Below are positions 35,701-45,531 of a stretch of 64,000 nt of DNA, in pieces (within the stretch, counting starts at the first letter, position 1; each line of letters opens with the position of its first letter). A model generated the notes under the pieces. The model made no database searches and had not been told where the DNA came from. It saw only the letters and a program-made list of their open reading frames with translations. Origin of the DNA: Gavia stellata (Eukaryota > Chordata > Aves > Gaviiformes > Gaviidae); NCBI RefSeq assembly GCF_030936135.1, contig NW_026776880.1, forward strand, positions 1 to 64,000. The letters are read 5' to 3'. The position numbers and the translations under genes were made by a program.

Positions 35701-38700
35701 CCCAAGGATGCTGTACCTTGAGCACACAATGCTCCCACTCTGCAGAGTCCAGGCACCTCTTGGTTTTCCCTAGAAAGCAAGAGGAAGCAAAAGCCCTCGC
35801 TGCTATTTAAGCTCACACCAAAGACGAGCCCTGTGGTCTCCTCTGCGGTCAGACCTCCCAACATTCCCAGGCCATCAGGCTAGAAAGGGCCTACAAGCAC
35901 CTACACCAAAGCCCTTGTGAGGCCAAAGACACAGGAGGGATCCCAGGGACATTTGTCAGGGCCACTGATTCAAGCTGGGCAAGGACGTGCTGTCCACAAC
36001 AGATCCCCACTGCTTGACTGCAGCTCCCAGAACAACTCCGACCACTGCGTGCCAGCGTGCATTGGCAACACACATTTTCTCCTTAATGACCCACCACTTT
36101 CTGCCCATTTGCAGCTCTTCTCCCAGGCTATTGCCAAGGACAGCTGCTGCAAACCTGGCCTGGCCTGGCCTGGCAACTTTGTTCTCCAAAGCCAGGGGCT
36201 GCACCCCCTCCAGGAGCACCAGTCCTGTCTCTCCCCCAAACACCGTCCCGGCCAGGACATGGGGGTGCCGCCAAGACCTGCCCTCCAAAAGGACATCAAC
36301 AGCCCCATCCATCCCCTGGGCCAAATCGACACTGGGGGACGGCTGCCCCCAGCCTCAGCTTTGGCTCCCTGGAAGGGGAAAGGCTGCAGAGCAAGTGCTG
36401 GGGAACTGGGGACAATTCTCCTCCGTCACGCTGGGAAGCTGCATTTTCCTGTCCCCCTTCCCTCCCCCCAGCCTCTCCCTCCCCACCCGCACTTTACCTT
36501 CCAAGTACTACAGCAGGAGGGGGATCTCGGTAGTCCACACCACCCCCAAGGCTCGGTGTATCCTGCCATGCAGGGCCTGCAGCAGCTGCAAGGCAGCGAC
36601 TGCACGTTCGCCGCTCTTGTGAGGAGCTGCTGCCACCACCTAGGCGAGGGCAGGAGAGAAGGGTCACTCCTGCCACCAGAGCTGCAGTTTTTCCCGGGAG
36701 GGAGGGAGGGAGGGAGGGATGGAGGGAGCTCGATGCCGCTCCTGCACCCGGGGTGCTGCTAGCCCCAAGAAAGGAGTGGGATACCGGACAGGCCCAGGCA
36801 GTCTCAGGCACACTGCCTCCTCCTTGGGGGATCCCGGCACGGGCCTCAACAGCATCTCTGCCCTGGGCTCCCCCACCACCCCTGGCCAGAAAAGCTCTTT
36901 CCCCCGGGCCCCACTACTCACCAGCAGCCGAGCCAGCAGGGCCTGAGGAGCCGGCAGCCGGGCTGTGGGGAGGAAGAAAGGCTGGGTGAGCCAACGAGCC
37001 CCTGCCATGCCGTGCCCATCGCGCCTCCGATGCCCCGCACAGGGCTGAGGGCTGAGAGCAGCTGTGCTGCCACGGCGCTGACCCGGGAGAAATCCCCAGG
37101 GCTGCCCAGCACGGGACGAAGGCAGCTCCAGCATGGCCAGGAATGGGCCCCGGCTCGCCAGGAGAGTGCTGCGAGCAGGAGAGGCAGGCCTCTGCGCTGG
37201 GCAAGGGGCAATGCAGGGCAGAGCCCCTCGTGCCCAGCAGCAGAGCCTGGCTCCGCCCTTTGGTTCTCCCAGGCTTCTGCTGAGGGCTGGCAGGGAGCAT
37301 GTAGACACAGACTGGCCAACCCCCTGGCTGAACCCATTAGCTTCTACCTCGCTCCTGGGAGTCCACGGCGTCAGGCTCCTCCTCGTCTTCTTCACACCCT
37401 GCGCTCTCCCGTCTCTCAACTAGGGCTCGGAGACAGCAGGAGAGCGGGATCAGCATGCCGCTGTACTGGGCTGGCACCACATACTGCAGCAGCCTCGGCC
37501 ACAGGAGCTGCAGAGAAGAACCAGGCAATTCACCACATCAGCATTTCTATTCAGCTCAAAGACAAAAGTGACAGTCTGCGGTTCCCTGAGCCTTGTGTGC
37601 TTCAGCACATGTGAGGGGAGAGGTTCACAGCATGGGGAAGCACGAAGAAAAATGCCCTGAAGGCAAGAAGTGGCCACAGCAGCAGGGCACAGGGTGACTT
37701 ACTTTGGTCATCCCTCTCAGAGAGACGTCCAGCGAGCCCAGGATGTCCACACACAGGGCTCGAAGAGCTCCTTCCTCCGGTGTTACCCAGGCAAAAAGGC
37801 CTCCTGCCACCTGTAAGACAGAGTTGGCAAAACCCCTGTTACTCTCAGCTCCCGACCGACAAGGCTCAGGCATGGCCTCACCAGTGCTCCTGCGCCAACC
37901 TCCCAGGAGCACTGACCTCCAGAAGGAGGACAAGAATGGCCAGACCCAGCTCGGGAACCACTTCCCAGACCCTGGGAAGGACTAGGAAGCCTGGGAGCAG
38001 AAAGAGACACTGCTTGTCTGCACGGTCCCCCAGGGCCCAAATGCTGCTGTCGTGCCATGGTGAGGAACGTGCCCTTCAGCAGGGCTGTGCTCGATGCCAG
38101 CCCTGGCAGCAGCACGCCCAGCCCGACAGATGTGGAGGAGAAGCTGGCTCTTTCCTTTGCCCTGCTCCCAAAGCAGAGCCTCCCCGAGCCCTGGAGCAAA
38201 GCAACACCCACAGATCCCCTGGTTGGAGGGAGGCTCTAGCCAGAGGGAAGATCCTCAGCAAGTCAGCAAAAGGCTCAGCCATGCCCATCCTTCATCTCCT
38301 GGGCACCCAGCTGGAAACACTCACCAAAGGGACTGCCAGACGGCCTGTCCCCTTGCCAGAAGGGATGCGGGTCCCCAGACTGCTATTGGATGGGCAGGGC
38401 ATGCTTTGGAGGGCCAGAGTCTGAGAACACCACAGAAAGATCCTCTAGCCAGGCCCATCTGGCTGCAGTGGCTGTGTTTTGCTGATTGTCTGTGAGCACT
38501 TAAGGATGGAGGATGTCCTGTCCCTAGAAGACCCCTCCCTTTGCAAGGCAGCTTTGCTGAAGGTGTCTGTGGGCACAGCTCAGCCTGTGGGGTGCGCAGG
38601 CAGCCCCACAGTCCCAGGTGGCATGCCCGGGTGCAAACCCTCATCATTCACTGACGTCTCCACCAACATCAGCACACACACACACGAGGAACAGCCATTT

Positions 38701-41700
38701 GCAGGTCATTCCAATGGCAGCGCCGGCGCTGATGGCCCTGCAGCGTGGAGCTCTCCATGCTCAAGGATGCCTGCAGAAGCTCTCAGCGCAGGCCAGGCAC
38801 TGCTGGAAGCCCCAGGTGTCCCGCTCTCCCCTTACCAGTCTGCCTGAGGTCCGGCTGAACTCGCTGAAGATGTGCCCCACCACATCCCATGCCCAGCAGC
38901 TCTGGGAGCCGGAGCTGAGCAGCTCCCGGATGAACTCCAGAACTGCCCTCCGCACCTGTCAGGGGAGAGCGTGGTTACGGTCCTCCTGTTCAAAACCCAA
39001 AGGGAAGCCACCTTTGCTTGGGGGCAGCCTTTGTGGCTCGCGGAGAGATGACAAGCGCATGGCAGAAGCTTTCGCTCTGGCCATCAGGGCTGGGCTTTAG
39101 CACCAGGCTGGACGGGCATTTGCCCCACAGAGCACAGAGACCTCCCCGCTCCACTCTGCCAGCTCTCCCCGGGGAGGAGCCATCACCCACTGCCTGGGCA
39201 ATGCGCCGGCACTTCCCCAGGCACCCCAGCTCTGCCCTGAGGGAAAGGCTTCCTCTGCCTCCCCTGGTGGCACTGTCCCTTCCCAAACCAGCTCACCTGG
39301 GCACTGGGGTCGTTGCACACTGACCCCATGGCCTCCATCACCTGGGGCAGCTTCTCTCTCACTGCAGGTGCTGGAAGAGATATGGAGAGGTGTGCATTGA
39401 GGCAGAGCCCCAATGGCAGAAGCTTCCAAGTTTTTCGCACACCAACGGGACAGAAAAGCGGGGCCTGACTCTGACTTCACAGGAGGCAGCAGTGTAGCCA
39501 GAGCGACTCCATTTCTAGAGGCACAGCTGTTTTATAGGGACTGAAAGCTATGGTAATATGGTAACACAGAGGACGAGAGAAACAGCATGGGTACAAGCAG
39601 CTCCTGTGCACCAGCCCACCCGCCCACCCACCAGCGTGCCCGTGTTACTGAGCTTGGAGCATCATCCCTGGTGTGCCACCATTTCTAACTGCCGGAGGAG
39701 AGCTCGAGCCCTGTCGCAGGGCGTCAGCTCGGCTGGGGGACCCGCTCTTTGCAGCTCCTTTTGGGTGCAGGTGCACCGCTTTCAGCCCGTTCCTGCTCTC
39801 AGCCCAGCAGCCCCAACCCCTGCCTTCTGTCCCTGCCCATGGCACTGACCGTCAGAGTGGGCCAGCGCTCCCAGCAGGCCCAGGGCTGCCACGCGACCGG
39901 CCTTGCTCCCACCGCTCTCCGGGGAGTGCAGAAACATGCCCGTCTCCTCAGGGCATATGCGTGCTGCAGGGAAGAAATCGCATTCTGCACTAGCAGGCAG
40001 CTGCCTCTGACTGCCGAGGACAGGGAGAGAGCCGCCACAGCACGACGGGGGATCGCCCAGTCTCCTCTCCTTACCCTGCAGCGCGATGCAGCGGGGAAGT
40101 TCTGCCTTAGGGGCCAGGCCAGGCTCTTTGGTCACATCAGGGAGCTGTGGGAACAAGGTCTGTTTTAAAGAAATCTGCATCAGCATTGAGGGGGACTGAA
40201 AAGAAAGGGTGCTCTCTGCCCTCCTCTCCCAGAGTCCTGCTGCGACTTGGTTGAGAGGGAAATCACTGTGGGAACAGGGCTGCCCCTCAGGCCCATTCCG
40301 AACAGCCAGGACCAGGCCTCCTGCAGCCTTAAGGAACCTACGTGGCACCTGTCTCACAAATCCTGGCGTGTTCCTGGCCTGCAGGAAGGTCTGTGAGACA
40401 ACGGGGGAGGAAGAGGAGGCTAAAGCTACCTAAAGGCACATCTGGGAGAAGGGGAGTCCCTAACACCAGCTCCCAGGGAAAACCACAAACCCTCCTGGAT
40501 GGGGCTTCTTGTTTGCCCTCCCCTCAGAGCAGCATCGGCAGGGTCTCTTTCCTCTGAACAGAGCCCGCTGTTGACAACTCCGTTTCCCAGCACTTCCCAA
40601 TCATCAGACCTCAGCCCTCACTGGACGGGACTGGACACAGCCCTGGGCATTAGGGCAAAGCTCTTCCCACACACAGAGCCCTACAGAGATGGCAATGCCT
40701 CCCTTCCTGAGAAGACGAGCCCCGGGGACTCTTGCCTCCCTTCTGGCCCCTCCCCGCATTTCTCTTTTCTTGCCCAAAGAGTGCGGGGAAGTCTCAGGCC
40801 TCCTCTGCTCTCCCCCTCCCTGTTCCTTCTCTAAGGCCTTCCCAGCTCCTCCTGGCACCCCACAGCTCCCCAGTGCCTCGTGGCACTCGCGCAGACCCAC
40901 CCCAGCAGCCACGCCGGGCCCTGCGCAACACCTCACCTTGTTGACCCGGGAGGTGTCTCGGACCTCCTCAGATTGGTGCAGCAGCCAGAGGAGCTGCTCC
41001 CAGGCATGCTCGCGGTGCTGCTCCTCACGCAGCAGGACCTCCATCATGGCAGCCACCGCCCTGAGCACAGCCTGCTTGTCCTGAAGAGGGAAGGGAGAGG
41101 CTCTGCTTGGAGGGCTGAAGGTCTGCCTAGCACTCAGCATCGCCTGCACACCAGTCTGCCCTTCCCACTGGGAGGGGTTTCCCTTTCCCTTCTGCCCTGC
41201 AGCAGAAGGGCTCACTCCAGAGGAGAGAGAGCAGTTCCCCACGCTCGCACCCCAGCCCTCCCTGCAGAAAGGCCCCAGGACTCGGCTGCTTCCTGCCAGA
41301 GAGCCTCCAGCCCCAGGCACAGTGACAGCAGGCTCCCGGCCTGGGATGCTTTCTCATTCAGACCGCTCCCTCCCCTCACCCCTCTGCTCGCACCCCACCA
41401 GCCACAGACAGACCCACCAACGTGGACATCCCCGCTGTGGCCCCAGGCGTGGAAAGCAGCACTTCTTACCTCTTCTTCCTCGCAGCCCAGCCAATTTACC
41501 AGCGCGTAACGGAAGACTGGGTAAATGTCTTCACAGAGCTGCGCTTCCACATTGCGAGGGAAGGGGCATTGCTCCCGGTTGCGGAAGTACGTATTGACCC
41601 CTTTTGACCATTGCTCCAGAACTGCACCAGGAGAAAGGGAAGGGCAGCACGTGAGAGTCTGCAGCAGGGACGGTACCTTGCACCCTCACCCAAGCCTGCT

Positions 41701-44700
41701 CTAAGGACGGTCCCAGGCTCGGCAGGGCTCAGCCCAGGACCAGATCTGCATCTGAGGCCAAGCTGTGCCCTTGAGGTGTCTGGTTTCAAACAGCCCACTG
41801 TTTCTCTCCTCCTCCCCATCCTTTTCCTCCTCAATGGCCTGTTCCCCTCCAGTATTTCCCAGGGGAAACAGGGGAACAGAAGCCATGGGAAGGCACTCAG
41901 GAGTTCCCCTGTGCAGCACCGTCGCGTCCTACCCACAGAAACCTCCGGGGCTTCTCCCGCTCCTTCTGCACACTCACAGCAGTTTGGGATCGCCAAGGCC
42001 TGACCTCACTGTGGGCTGACACCTGCCATGTTCCCTCTGAGATCACATGGAGGCATCAAAGGCCACCCCAGCCCCTGACCCTGGGACCCCAGCTAAGGAG
42101 GGGACACTCACCACTGCAGACGGCGCGCAGGATCCGGCCACTCCCCACCCGGCTCAGCATGGCACGCAGGGCAAGCAGCGTCATTCCCACGAAGGGGATG
42201 CACCGCAAGGCTGCAGAGAAGGCAGGGACAGAGGGACCGAGAGGGTCAGTGAGAGACACAGGAGACCGGGGTCGATCCCTGGCAAGGCTGGGGGTGCTGG
42301 GCCATGTGGGACATGCCAGAGGGTGTGGGGAGGGCTGCCTTCCCCAAGGGGGACACAGGAAAGCCCTTTAGGGAAATGGGGAGGAGGGTGCGGGGCAGAG
42401 ACCCTGCGGGTTTGTCTCCAGTGGGTTCCCACCCTCCAGGAACCAGGACTGGGCTAGTAAGGCAGAGCTGCCGGCCAGCCCTGGCACAGAGCAAGGAGGC
42501 ATGGCGACTTCATAGCCCCCCAGTTCAACACAGAGCCTTCAGGAAGGGGGAGGGTGCTTTCTCCCCGTTATCACAGACCCCTACCCAAACCAAGAGGCCC
42601 AGGGTGCCGTACCGTAGCTGCGGGCCATTTTGCCCAAGGTGAGGAGCACGATCTCATCAGGGACCTTCCCCATGGCCTTCAGGTGGCTCTGGAGCTCAGA
42701 CATGACAAAGTGGAAGCGGGAGCGGGCCAGAGCCACCAGGACGTCGCTAGCAGCCATCTTCACATCATCTGTCACACCCTGAAAAAGTGCCACAAGTTAA
42801 ACACTCCCGAGAAAAAGGCTGAGGCACTCGGACAGGCTGAACGCCCCTGCCTCCCCTGCAAGACCCCTCGGGGCAGTTTGCTCAGGCCGGGCGCCTGCTG
42901 CCTCTTGTACCCTGGGGTAGGCGAGCAGCTCCCCAGTGAGACGCGGGAGGCTTTTCCCTAGCACAGCCCTGTGCTGCTGCCTTCTCTCCCTCTCTGCAGA
43001 GATGCCAGGAACAAACTGTCACAGACTCAAGGACCCCCTGGGGCCTCTCCACGGGGCTGCTGGGTTCCCAGGGCTGTTCCTCAAGTGAGCTTGAACCCAG
43101 CTCTCGCTCAGTTAGAAACAGCCCCGCGTCCACCTCTCTGCACTACTCTCTGCATCTCCTCTTCAAATTCCCTATAAGGAGGAGTCCCCTTCGGACCTCC
43201 ACTGGGTCTGAATAGTTGAGGAACATCTCTGTGCTGCTCTGGATTTCCCCAAAAACCAGGGCCAGAGGCAGGCTGCTTTGGCGGCCTTGAAAGAGAACAA
43301 GCTCACCTGGGCTGCTCGCATGTCACTGGACACCTCTGCTATCAGGCGGTTCACGACACCGCTCTGCAAACTGCCATCGTCTCCTTGCAAGAAGCTCTCC
43401 AGCTCCCGGTATGTCTCCACTCGGTCACCCTGGGGACAGACCACACATGGGAGTGATGGGACTTGCTTTGCCCTCGTTGCCAGGGACCCACGAGAGAGAC
43501 CTACTGCCCCCCAAATCATCTCTCTGCCATGGGCACGAGGTACGAGCTGCAGGCATCGGTCAGGACAGCCATGGGGAACGGCAAGATCTTCCACGGCACC
43601 TCTAACACTACCAGAGAGCCAGACAGGGAGGTTGATTCCACCAGGGTAAAGGGCCATGCGGGAGCCTAGGAAGTCGGTCCTGAGGATGGGGGATGGTGGA
43701 GGTCAGACGGACAGTGCCAGGCGAGGAAGGGGAAGATGTGGGAATGAGACCAGTCCCTGAGGAGGGGGAGCCATGAACTCCCTGCACCTTGGGGCACAGT
43801 GTTGCTCCCCTCGCACAGGCAGGAGCCCAGGCGCTGGGACAGTTCTGGAACCAAAGCTAAGGTGGGGCCTTGAGCACTTGGGCAAAGGTGCTGGAGAGAT
43901 GCTGGGATTTATGCCAGAGGCTTTGCCTTGTCCAGGAGAGCACTGCAAGCTCCCAGGGAAAGGAGGGAGGGAGCAGTGGCATTAGTCCAGCTGGAGCGGC
44001 AGGATCGGCGCTTGGGGACGAAGCGCCTGCAGGAGGGCAGAGGTGCCATCAGGCGAGATCCCCCTCTGCCACGGCACCTGGGGAAGTCAAGGGCTTGGAG
44101 GGGAGCCCTCGAGCCCCCTTGTCTCACCTCATGGTCTTGCAGCCGCTTTAGCAGAGAAGCCCCACTAGCCACAAAGGTAGTGACGGCTTCAGGGACAGCC
44201 TTCTTTGCCCTGCCTCCATCCTCAGGATGTGCAGGTCTGGACTGAGAACCAAAGCACGGGCAGAGAGCTGGAAGAAAAGAAAGAAATCATTTTGCTGGCT
44301 GCAGGGCTTTGCACCAGGGAGGGGGGAGGATCTTCCCAGCCTCTCCCAGCACTAACAGCCCGTGCTGGGCTGTACTGGCAAGAGGGCAGTCAGTGGGACG
44401 AGGGAAGGGAGTCTTCCCCTCACTGCGGCACTGGGAAGACCACACTGGGAATACCACACTGGGGGACTGGATCCATTCTGGGCTCCTCAGTGACAGAATG
44501 GCAGCAATGCGCTAGAGCGAGTCCAGCACGGGGGCCCCGAGCTGGGCGGGACATGGACATGGGGCCCTGCAAGGAGGCGCTGGGAGGGCTGGGGCTGGGC
44601 AGCCCCACCAAGAGTTGGCCGGGCCAGGTCGTCTTTGAGCAGTCCCCAGATGCCCCACGGAGGGCAGGGAGAGGATGGAGCCAGAGCCCTCTCGGAGGTG

Positions 44701-44793
44701 CCTGGCAGCAGGATGAGAGGTGACGGCGACGCAGCCCCCAGCAGGCAGCAGCCCCCAGCCCCCCACCACCGCCTCACCTCTGAGTGCTCTCAT
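26655..44793 (-). CDS. MROH: MROH-like (maestro heat-like repeat) gene, 34 coding exons, one in-frame stop
   Basis: This gene encodes a long protein made of alpha-helical HEAT-type repeats. The molecular role of MROH proteins is poorly known, and several members are testis-expressed. The exons carry blocks I recall from bird MROH-like proteins: YRELESFLQGDDG, ASDVLVALARSRFHFVMSEL, CIPFVGMTLLALRAML, LEQWSKGVNTYF, LLQYVVPAQYSGMLIPLS, HFHLVLDTV and EELRQLLPHLLPSLL. I place 34 coding exons with GT/AG junctions whose phases all agree. They sum to 3978 bp or 1326 codons including the final stop, from ATG at 44791-44793 to TAA at 26655-26657. Introns are mostly 100-900 bp. The one defect seen is a TAG at codon 553 (exon 16). 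I cannot say which member it is (MROH1, MROH2B and MROH7 are candidates). The start choice and last acceptor are the least certain points. It may be a live gene with a sequencing error or polymorphism, or a young pseudogene. Confidence 0.85.
26908..27019 (-). CDS. MROH-like exon 34
   Basis: 112 bp, phase 2 to 0, acceptor CTTGCGCAG, donor GTAAGG. Contains LKQTLLPWLDSCSVKLR and TATAFFAE. Confidence 0.86.
27211..27348 (-). CDS. MROH-like exon 33
   Basis: 138 bp, phase 2 to 2, acceptor TTTTGCCAG, donor GTAAGA. Contains LGKCMAEKWMRLLMNRAA and LEDPLTHSDGVRLLTR. Confidence 0.86.
27964..28160 (-). CDS. MROH-like exon 32
   Basis: 197 bp, the longest coding exon, phase 0 to 2, acceptor CTCTGCAG, donor GTAAGG. 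Contains ELRQLLPHLLPSLLRWAS and FLKGRVLEEKPCR. Confidence 0.88.
28457..28619 (-). CDS. MROH-like exon 31
   Basis: 163 bp, phase 2 to 0, acceptor CCCTTGCAG, donor GTACGT. Contains DTVELWRSLGRSTIGIQV and the hydrophilic stretch NNCLGTNSSACEWHNHE. Confidence 0.86.
28867..29012 (-). CDS. MROH-like exon 30
   Basis: 146 bp, phase 0 to 2, acceptor CCATTCAG, donor GTACGT. Contains RPFLLWAVFLLAHFHQEPVV. Confidence 0.86.
29569..29721 (-). CDS. MROH-like exon 29
   Basis: 153 bp, 51 codons, phase 0 to 0, acceptor CTCTCCAG, donor GTAAAG. Contains TDFLTAVLPSLLHVTPTC and WKWVFIFLVECRKEIVQE. Confidence 0.86.
30152..30252 (-). CDS. MROH-like exon 28
   Basis: 101 bp, phase 1 to 0, acceptor TTGTTCCAG, donor GTAACT. 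The acceptor four bases further in (CCAGCCAG) would break phase, so the upstream AG was chosen. Contains EELNSPDTVQTCAKIAK. Confidence 0.82.
31205..31328 (-). CDS. MROH-like exon 27
   Basis: 124 bp, phase 0 to 1, acceptor CCCTGCAG, donor GTAAGG. Contains FGSLVGLLATLTSDCLAT and AWVCLGYLLQMQ. Confidence 0.86.
31554..31658 (-). CDS. MROH-like exon 26
   Basis: 105 bp, phase 0 to 0, acceptor TGCCTCAG, donor GTGAGT. Contains WLTSAKEWERERALQVC, a well-kept MROH motif. Confidence 0.87.
32117..32212 (-). CDS. MROH-like exon 25
   Basis: 96 bp, phase 0 to 0, acceptor GCTTTCAG, donor GTGAGT. Contains CVEDLGHLLETFLEAE. Confidence 0.84.
32318..32453 (-). CDS. MROH-like exon 24
   Basis: 136 bp, phase 2 to 0, acceptor CTGGCCAG, donor GTACCC. 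Contains KLRPPLRREENHKLLAVCC and SQERMKKGRKTVRAAVN. Confidence 0.85.
32814..32881 (-). CDS. MROH-like exon 23
   Basis: 68 bp, phase 0 to 2, acceptor GACTTGCAG, donor GTGAGG. Reads DWIKGEPWDSLVYGVFQALE. Confidence 0.83.
33198..33320 (-). CDS. MROH-like exon 22
   Basis: 123 bp, phase 0 to 0, acceptor GGCCTCAG, donor GTGAGT. Contains LQLKLALVQSITEVSCAI and GDCGSFELSLKQE. Confidence 0.87.
33547..33708 (-). CDS. MROH-like exon 21
   Basis: 162 bp, 54 codons, phase 0 to 0, acceptor TTGACACAG, donor GTAGGA. Contains RTYSGIALRAPKEQLLTR and EIVGNILRLSRA. Confidence 0.86.
34536..34658 (-). CDS. MROH-like exon 20
   Basis: 123 bp, phase 0 to 0, acceptor GGTTGCAG, donor GTAAAG. Contains VSVVSHTAESHFHLVLDTV. 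The end of the exon (GWFYQTSMGWK) matches my memory of the family less well. Confidence 0.83.
34844..34963 (-). CDS. MROH-like exon 19
   Basis: 120 bp, phase 0 to 0, acceptor CTCTTGCAG, donor GTGAGG. Contains LFLYKALGTVLAACRDL and VLRFLQETNPVELSEAQ. Confidence 0.87.
35170..35277 (-). CDS. MROH-like exon 18
   Basis: 108 bp, phase 0 to 0, acceptor CCCCACAG, donor GTGTGT. Contains FLRASLEPIEDRAW and GLSQELSQQLGS. Confidence 0.85.
35717..35769 (-). CDS. MROH-like exon 17
   Basis: 53 bp, phase 1 to 0, acceptor CTTTCTAG, donor GTACAG. Reads GKTKRCLDSAEWEHCVLK. Confidence 0.83.
36498..36639 (-). CDS. MROH-like exon 16, contains in-frame TAG
   Basis: 142 bp, phase 0 to 1, acceptor CTCGCCTAG, donor GTAAAG. 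Contains RAVAALQLLQALHGRIHRAL. Near its end the frame reads EIPLLL, TAG (36508-36510), YLEG. I recall the family as LLQYLE here, so a CAG-to-TAG change is the simplest reading. The length is not a multiple of three, so skipping this exon would shift the frame. Confidence 0.85.
36922..36962 (-). CDS. MROH-like exon 15 (short)
   Basis: 41 bp, phase 1 to 0, acceptor CCCCACAG, donor GTGAGT. Reads RLPAPQALLARLL across the junction and restores phase between its neighbours. Confidence 0.78.
37348..37507 (-). CDS. MROH-like exon 14
   Basis: 160 bp, phase 0 to 1, acceptor CTCTGCAG, donor GTAGAA (weak). Contains LLWPRLLQYVVPAQYSGM, then an acidic linker (EEDEEEPD). Confidence 0.86.
37703..37810 (-). 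CDS. MROH-like exon 13
   Basis: 108 bp, phase 0 to 0, acceptor GTCTTACAG, donor GTAAGT. Contains GALRALCVDILGSLDVSLRG. The intron above it (about 1 kb) shows no other exon that would keep phase. Confidence 0.87.
38836..38955 (-). CDS. MROH-like exon 12
   Basis: 120 bp, 40 codons, phase 0 to 0, acceptor CCTGACAG, donor GTAAGG. Contains VRRAVLEFIRELLSSGS and DVVGHIFSEFSRTSGRL. Confidence 0.87.
39297..39370 (-). CDS. MROH-like exon 11
   Basis: 74 bp, phase 1 to 0, acceptor TCTTCCAG, donor GTGAGC. Contains VREKLPQVMEAMGSVCND. Confidence 0.83.
39850..39963 (-). CDS. MROH-like exon 10
   Basis: 114 bp, phase 1 to 1, acceptor CCCTGCAG, donor GTCAGT. Contains GRVAALGLLGALAHSD, a HEAT-like helix. 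Confidence 0.8.
40075..40144 (-). CDS. MROH-like exon 9
   Basis: 70 bp, phase 0 to 1, acceptor CCCACAG, donor GTAAGG. Reads LPDVTKEPGLAPKAELP. Confidence 0.78.
40937..41080 (-). CDS. MROH-like exon 8
   Basis: 144 bp, 48 codons, phase 0 to 0, acceptor CTCTTCAG, donor GTGAGG. Contains AVLRAVAAMMEVLLREEQ and WEQLLWLLHQSEEVRDTSR. Confidence 0.87.
41470..41621 (-). CDS. MROH-like exon 7
   Basis: 152 bp, phase 1 to 0, acceptor GGTGCAG, donor GTAAGA. Contains LEQWSKGVNTYFRN and CEDIYPVFRYALVNWLG, ending in four Glu codons. Confidence 0.88.
42112..42210 (-). CDS. MROH-like exon 6
   Basis: 99 bp, phase 1 to 1, acceptor CTCTGCAG, donor GTGAGT. Contains LRCIPFVGMTLLALRAML and SRVGSGRILRAVCS. Confidence 0.87.
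42613..42778 (-). CDS. MROH-like exon 5
   Basis: 166 bp, phase 0 to 1, acceptor TTTTTCAG, donor GTACGG. Contains SDVLVALARSRFHFVMSEL and KVPDEIVLLTLGKMARSY. Confidence 0.88.
43307..43429 (-). CDS. MROH-like exon 4
   Basis: 123 bp, 41 codons, phase 0 to 0, acceptor TCCCCAG, donor GTGAGC. Contains YRELESFLQGDDGSLQSG and NRLIAEVSSDMRAAQ, a well-conserved MROH block. Confidence 0.88.
44128..44267 (-). CDS. MROH-like exon 3
   Basis: 140 bp. A strong acceptor (TTTCTTTTCTTCCAG) and donor GTGAG. Phase 1 in, 0 out. Contains VASGASLLKRLQDHE, the usual entry to the first MROH repeat region. Confidence 0.8.
44778..44793 (-). CDS. MROH-like exon 2 (proposed start codon)
   Basis: ATG at 44791-44793 begins MRALRALCPCFG across the next junction, and the donor is GTGAGG. 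The exon probably extends up to 44851 (acceptor GTTCGCAG). The upstream part is open in the same frame (RRTQREQCVHLGDP), so this start is a choice. Ends in phase 1. Confidence 0.55.
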
Positions 44794-45531
44794 CCTCCTC
44801 AGGGCAGCAGGATCCCCCAGATGGACGCACTGCTCTCTCTGGGTCCTCCTCCTGCGAACGCCATGAGAAACTGGGGCAGCACCAGCCCCTTGGGAAGATA
44901 TAGAGCCTGCCCACTGTGACACCCGTGCGGGGTGCGGCGCCTCGCAGAGGGCTGCTGTGACACAGGGACACGTGCTGGGGACACGCCGCGGGGCGGGGAC
45001 CAGACACGGAGCACCCTGCGGATCCCCACAGGCCCCGAAATGCAGGATTTCCCCATTCTCCATCACTTGAACTCACTCATGGTCCTCAAACAGTTCTAGC
45101 AAGGACTTTCTCCCGAGAGCCGTTCCCAGCCCCGTCCCCGATCCACGTCCCCCTCCAGGGACCCGAGGCCACCGGAGCACTTTGTGCCACCGCTCACAGC
45201 CGCATGGCGTTACTCAGCCATCTGGAAAGCCTCGCTGGCACCCAGGGCCTGAGAGCATCAGGCCACAAGCCTCCAGTAAACACGCACGGCAAAGTTTTTC
45301 CCCATTTTCCCATTTTCAGCCCAGAACAGCAGCGCTGATGGGGGGCCCCAGCCCAGCCTGTCTGGGCCCTCGGGGCACAGCTGCTCCTGGCCCATCCCGC
45401 CCTGCGGGCCGTGCTGGGCCTTCTCAGGGGAAGGCGCGGGCCCTCGCCCTGAGGCCTCGCAGCACGAACAGGCGGTGGGTGCCCAGCCCAGCCCCAGTCG
45501 GGCGCCCTCCTGCTCCCTCCCTCAGTGCCAG

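Noticed and set aside
38332-38425. Possible extra MROH-like exon with splice-like ends
   Set aside because: Exons 12 and 13 already join in phase with family-like sequence (SGRL then VAGGLF), and the peptide here does not resemble the family.
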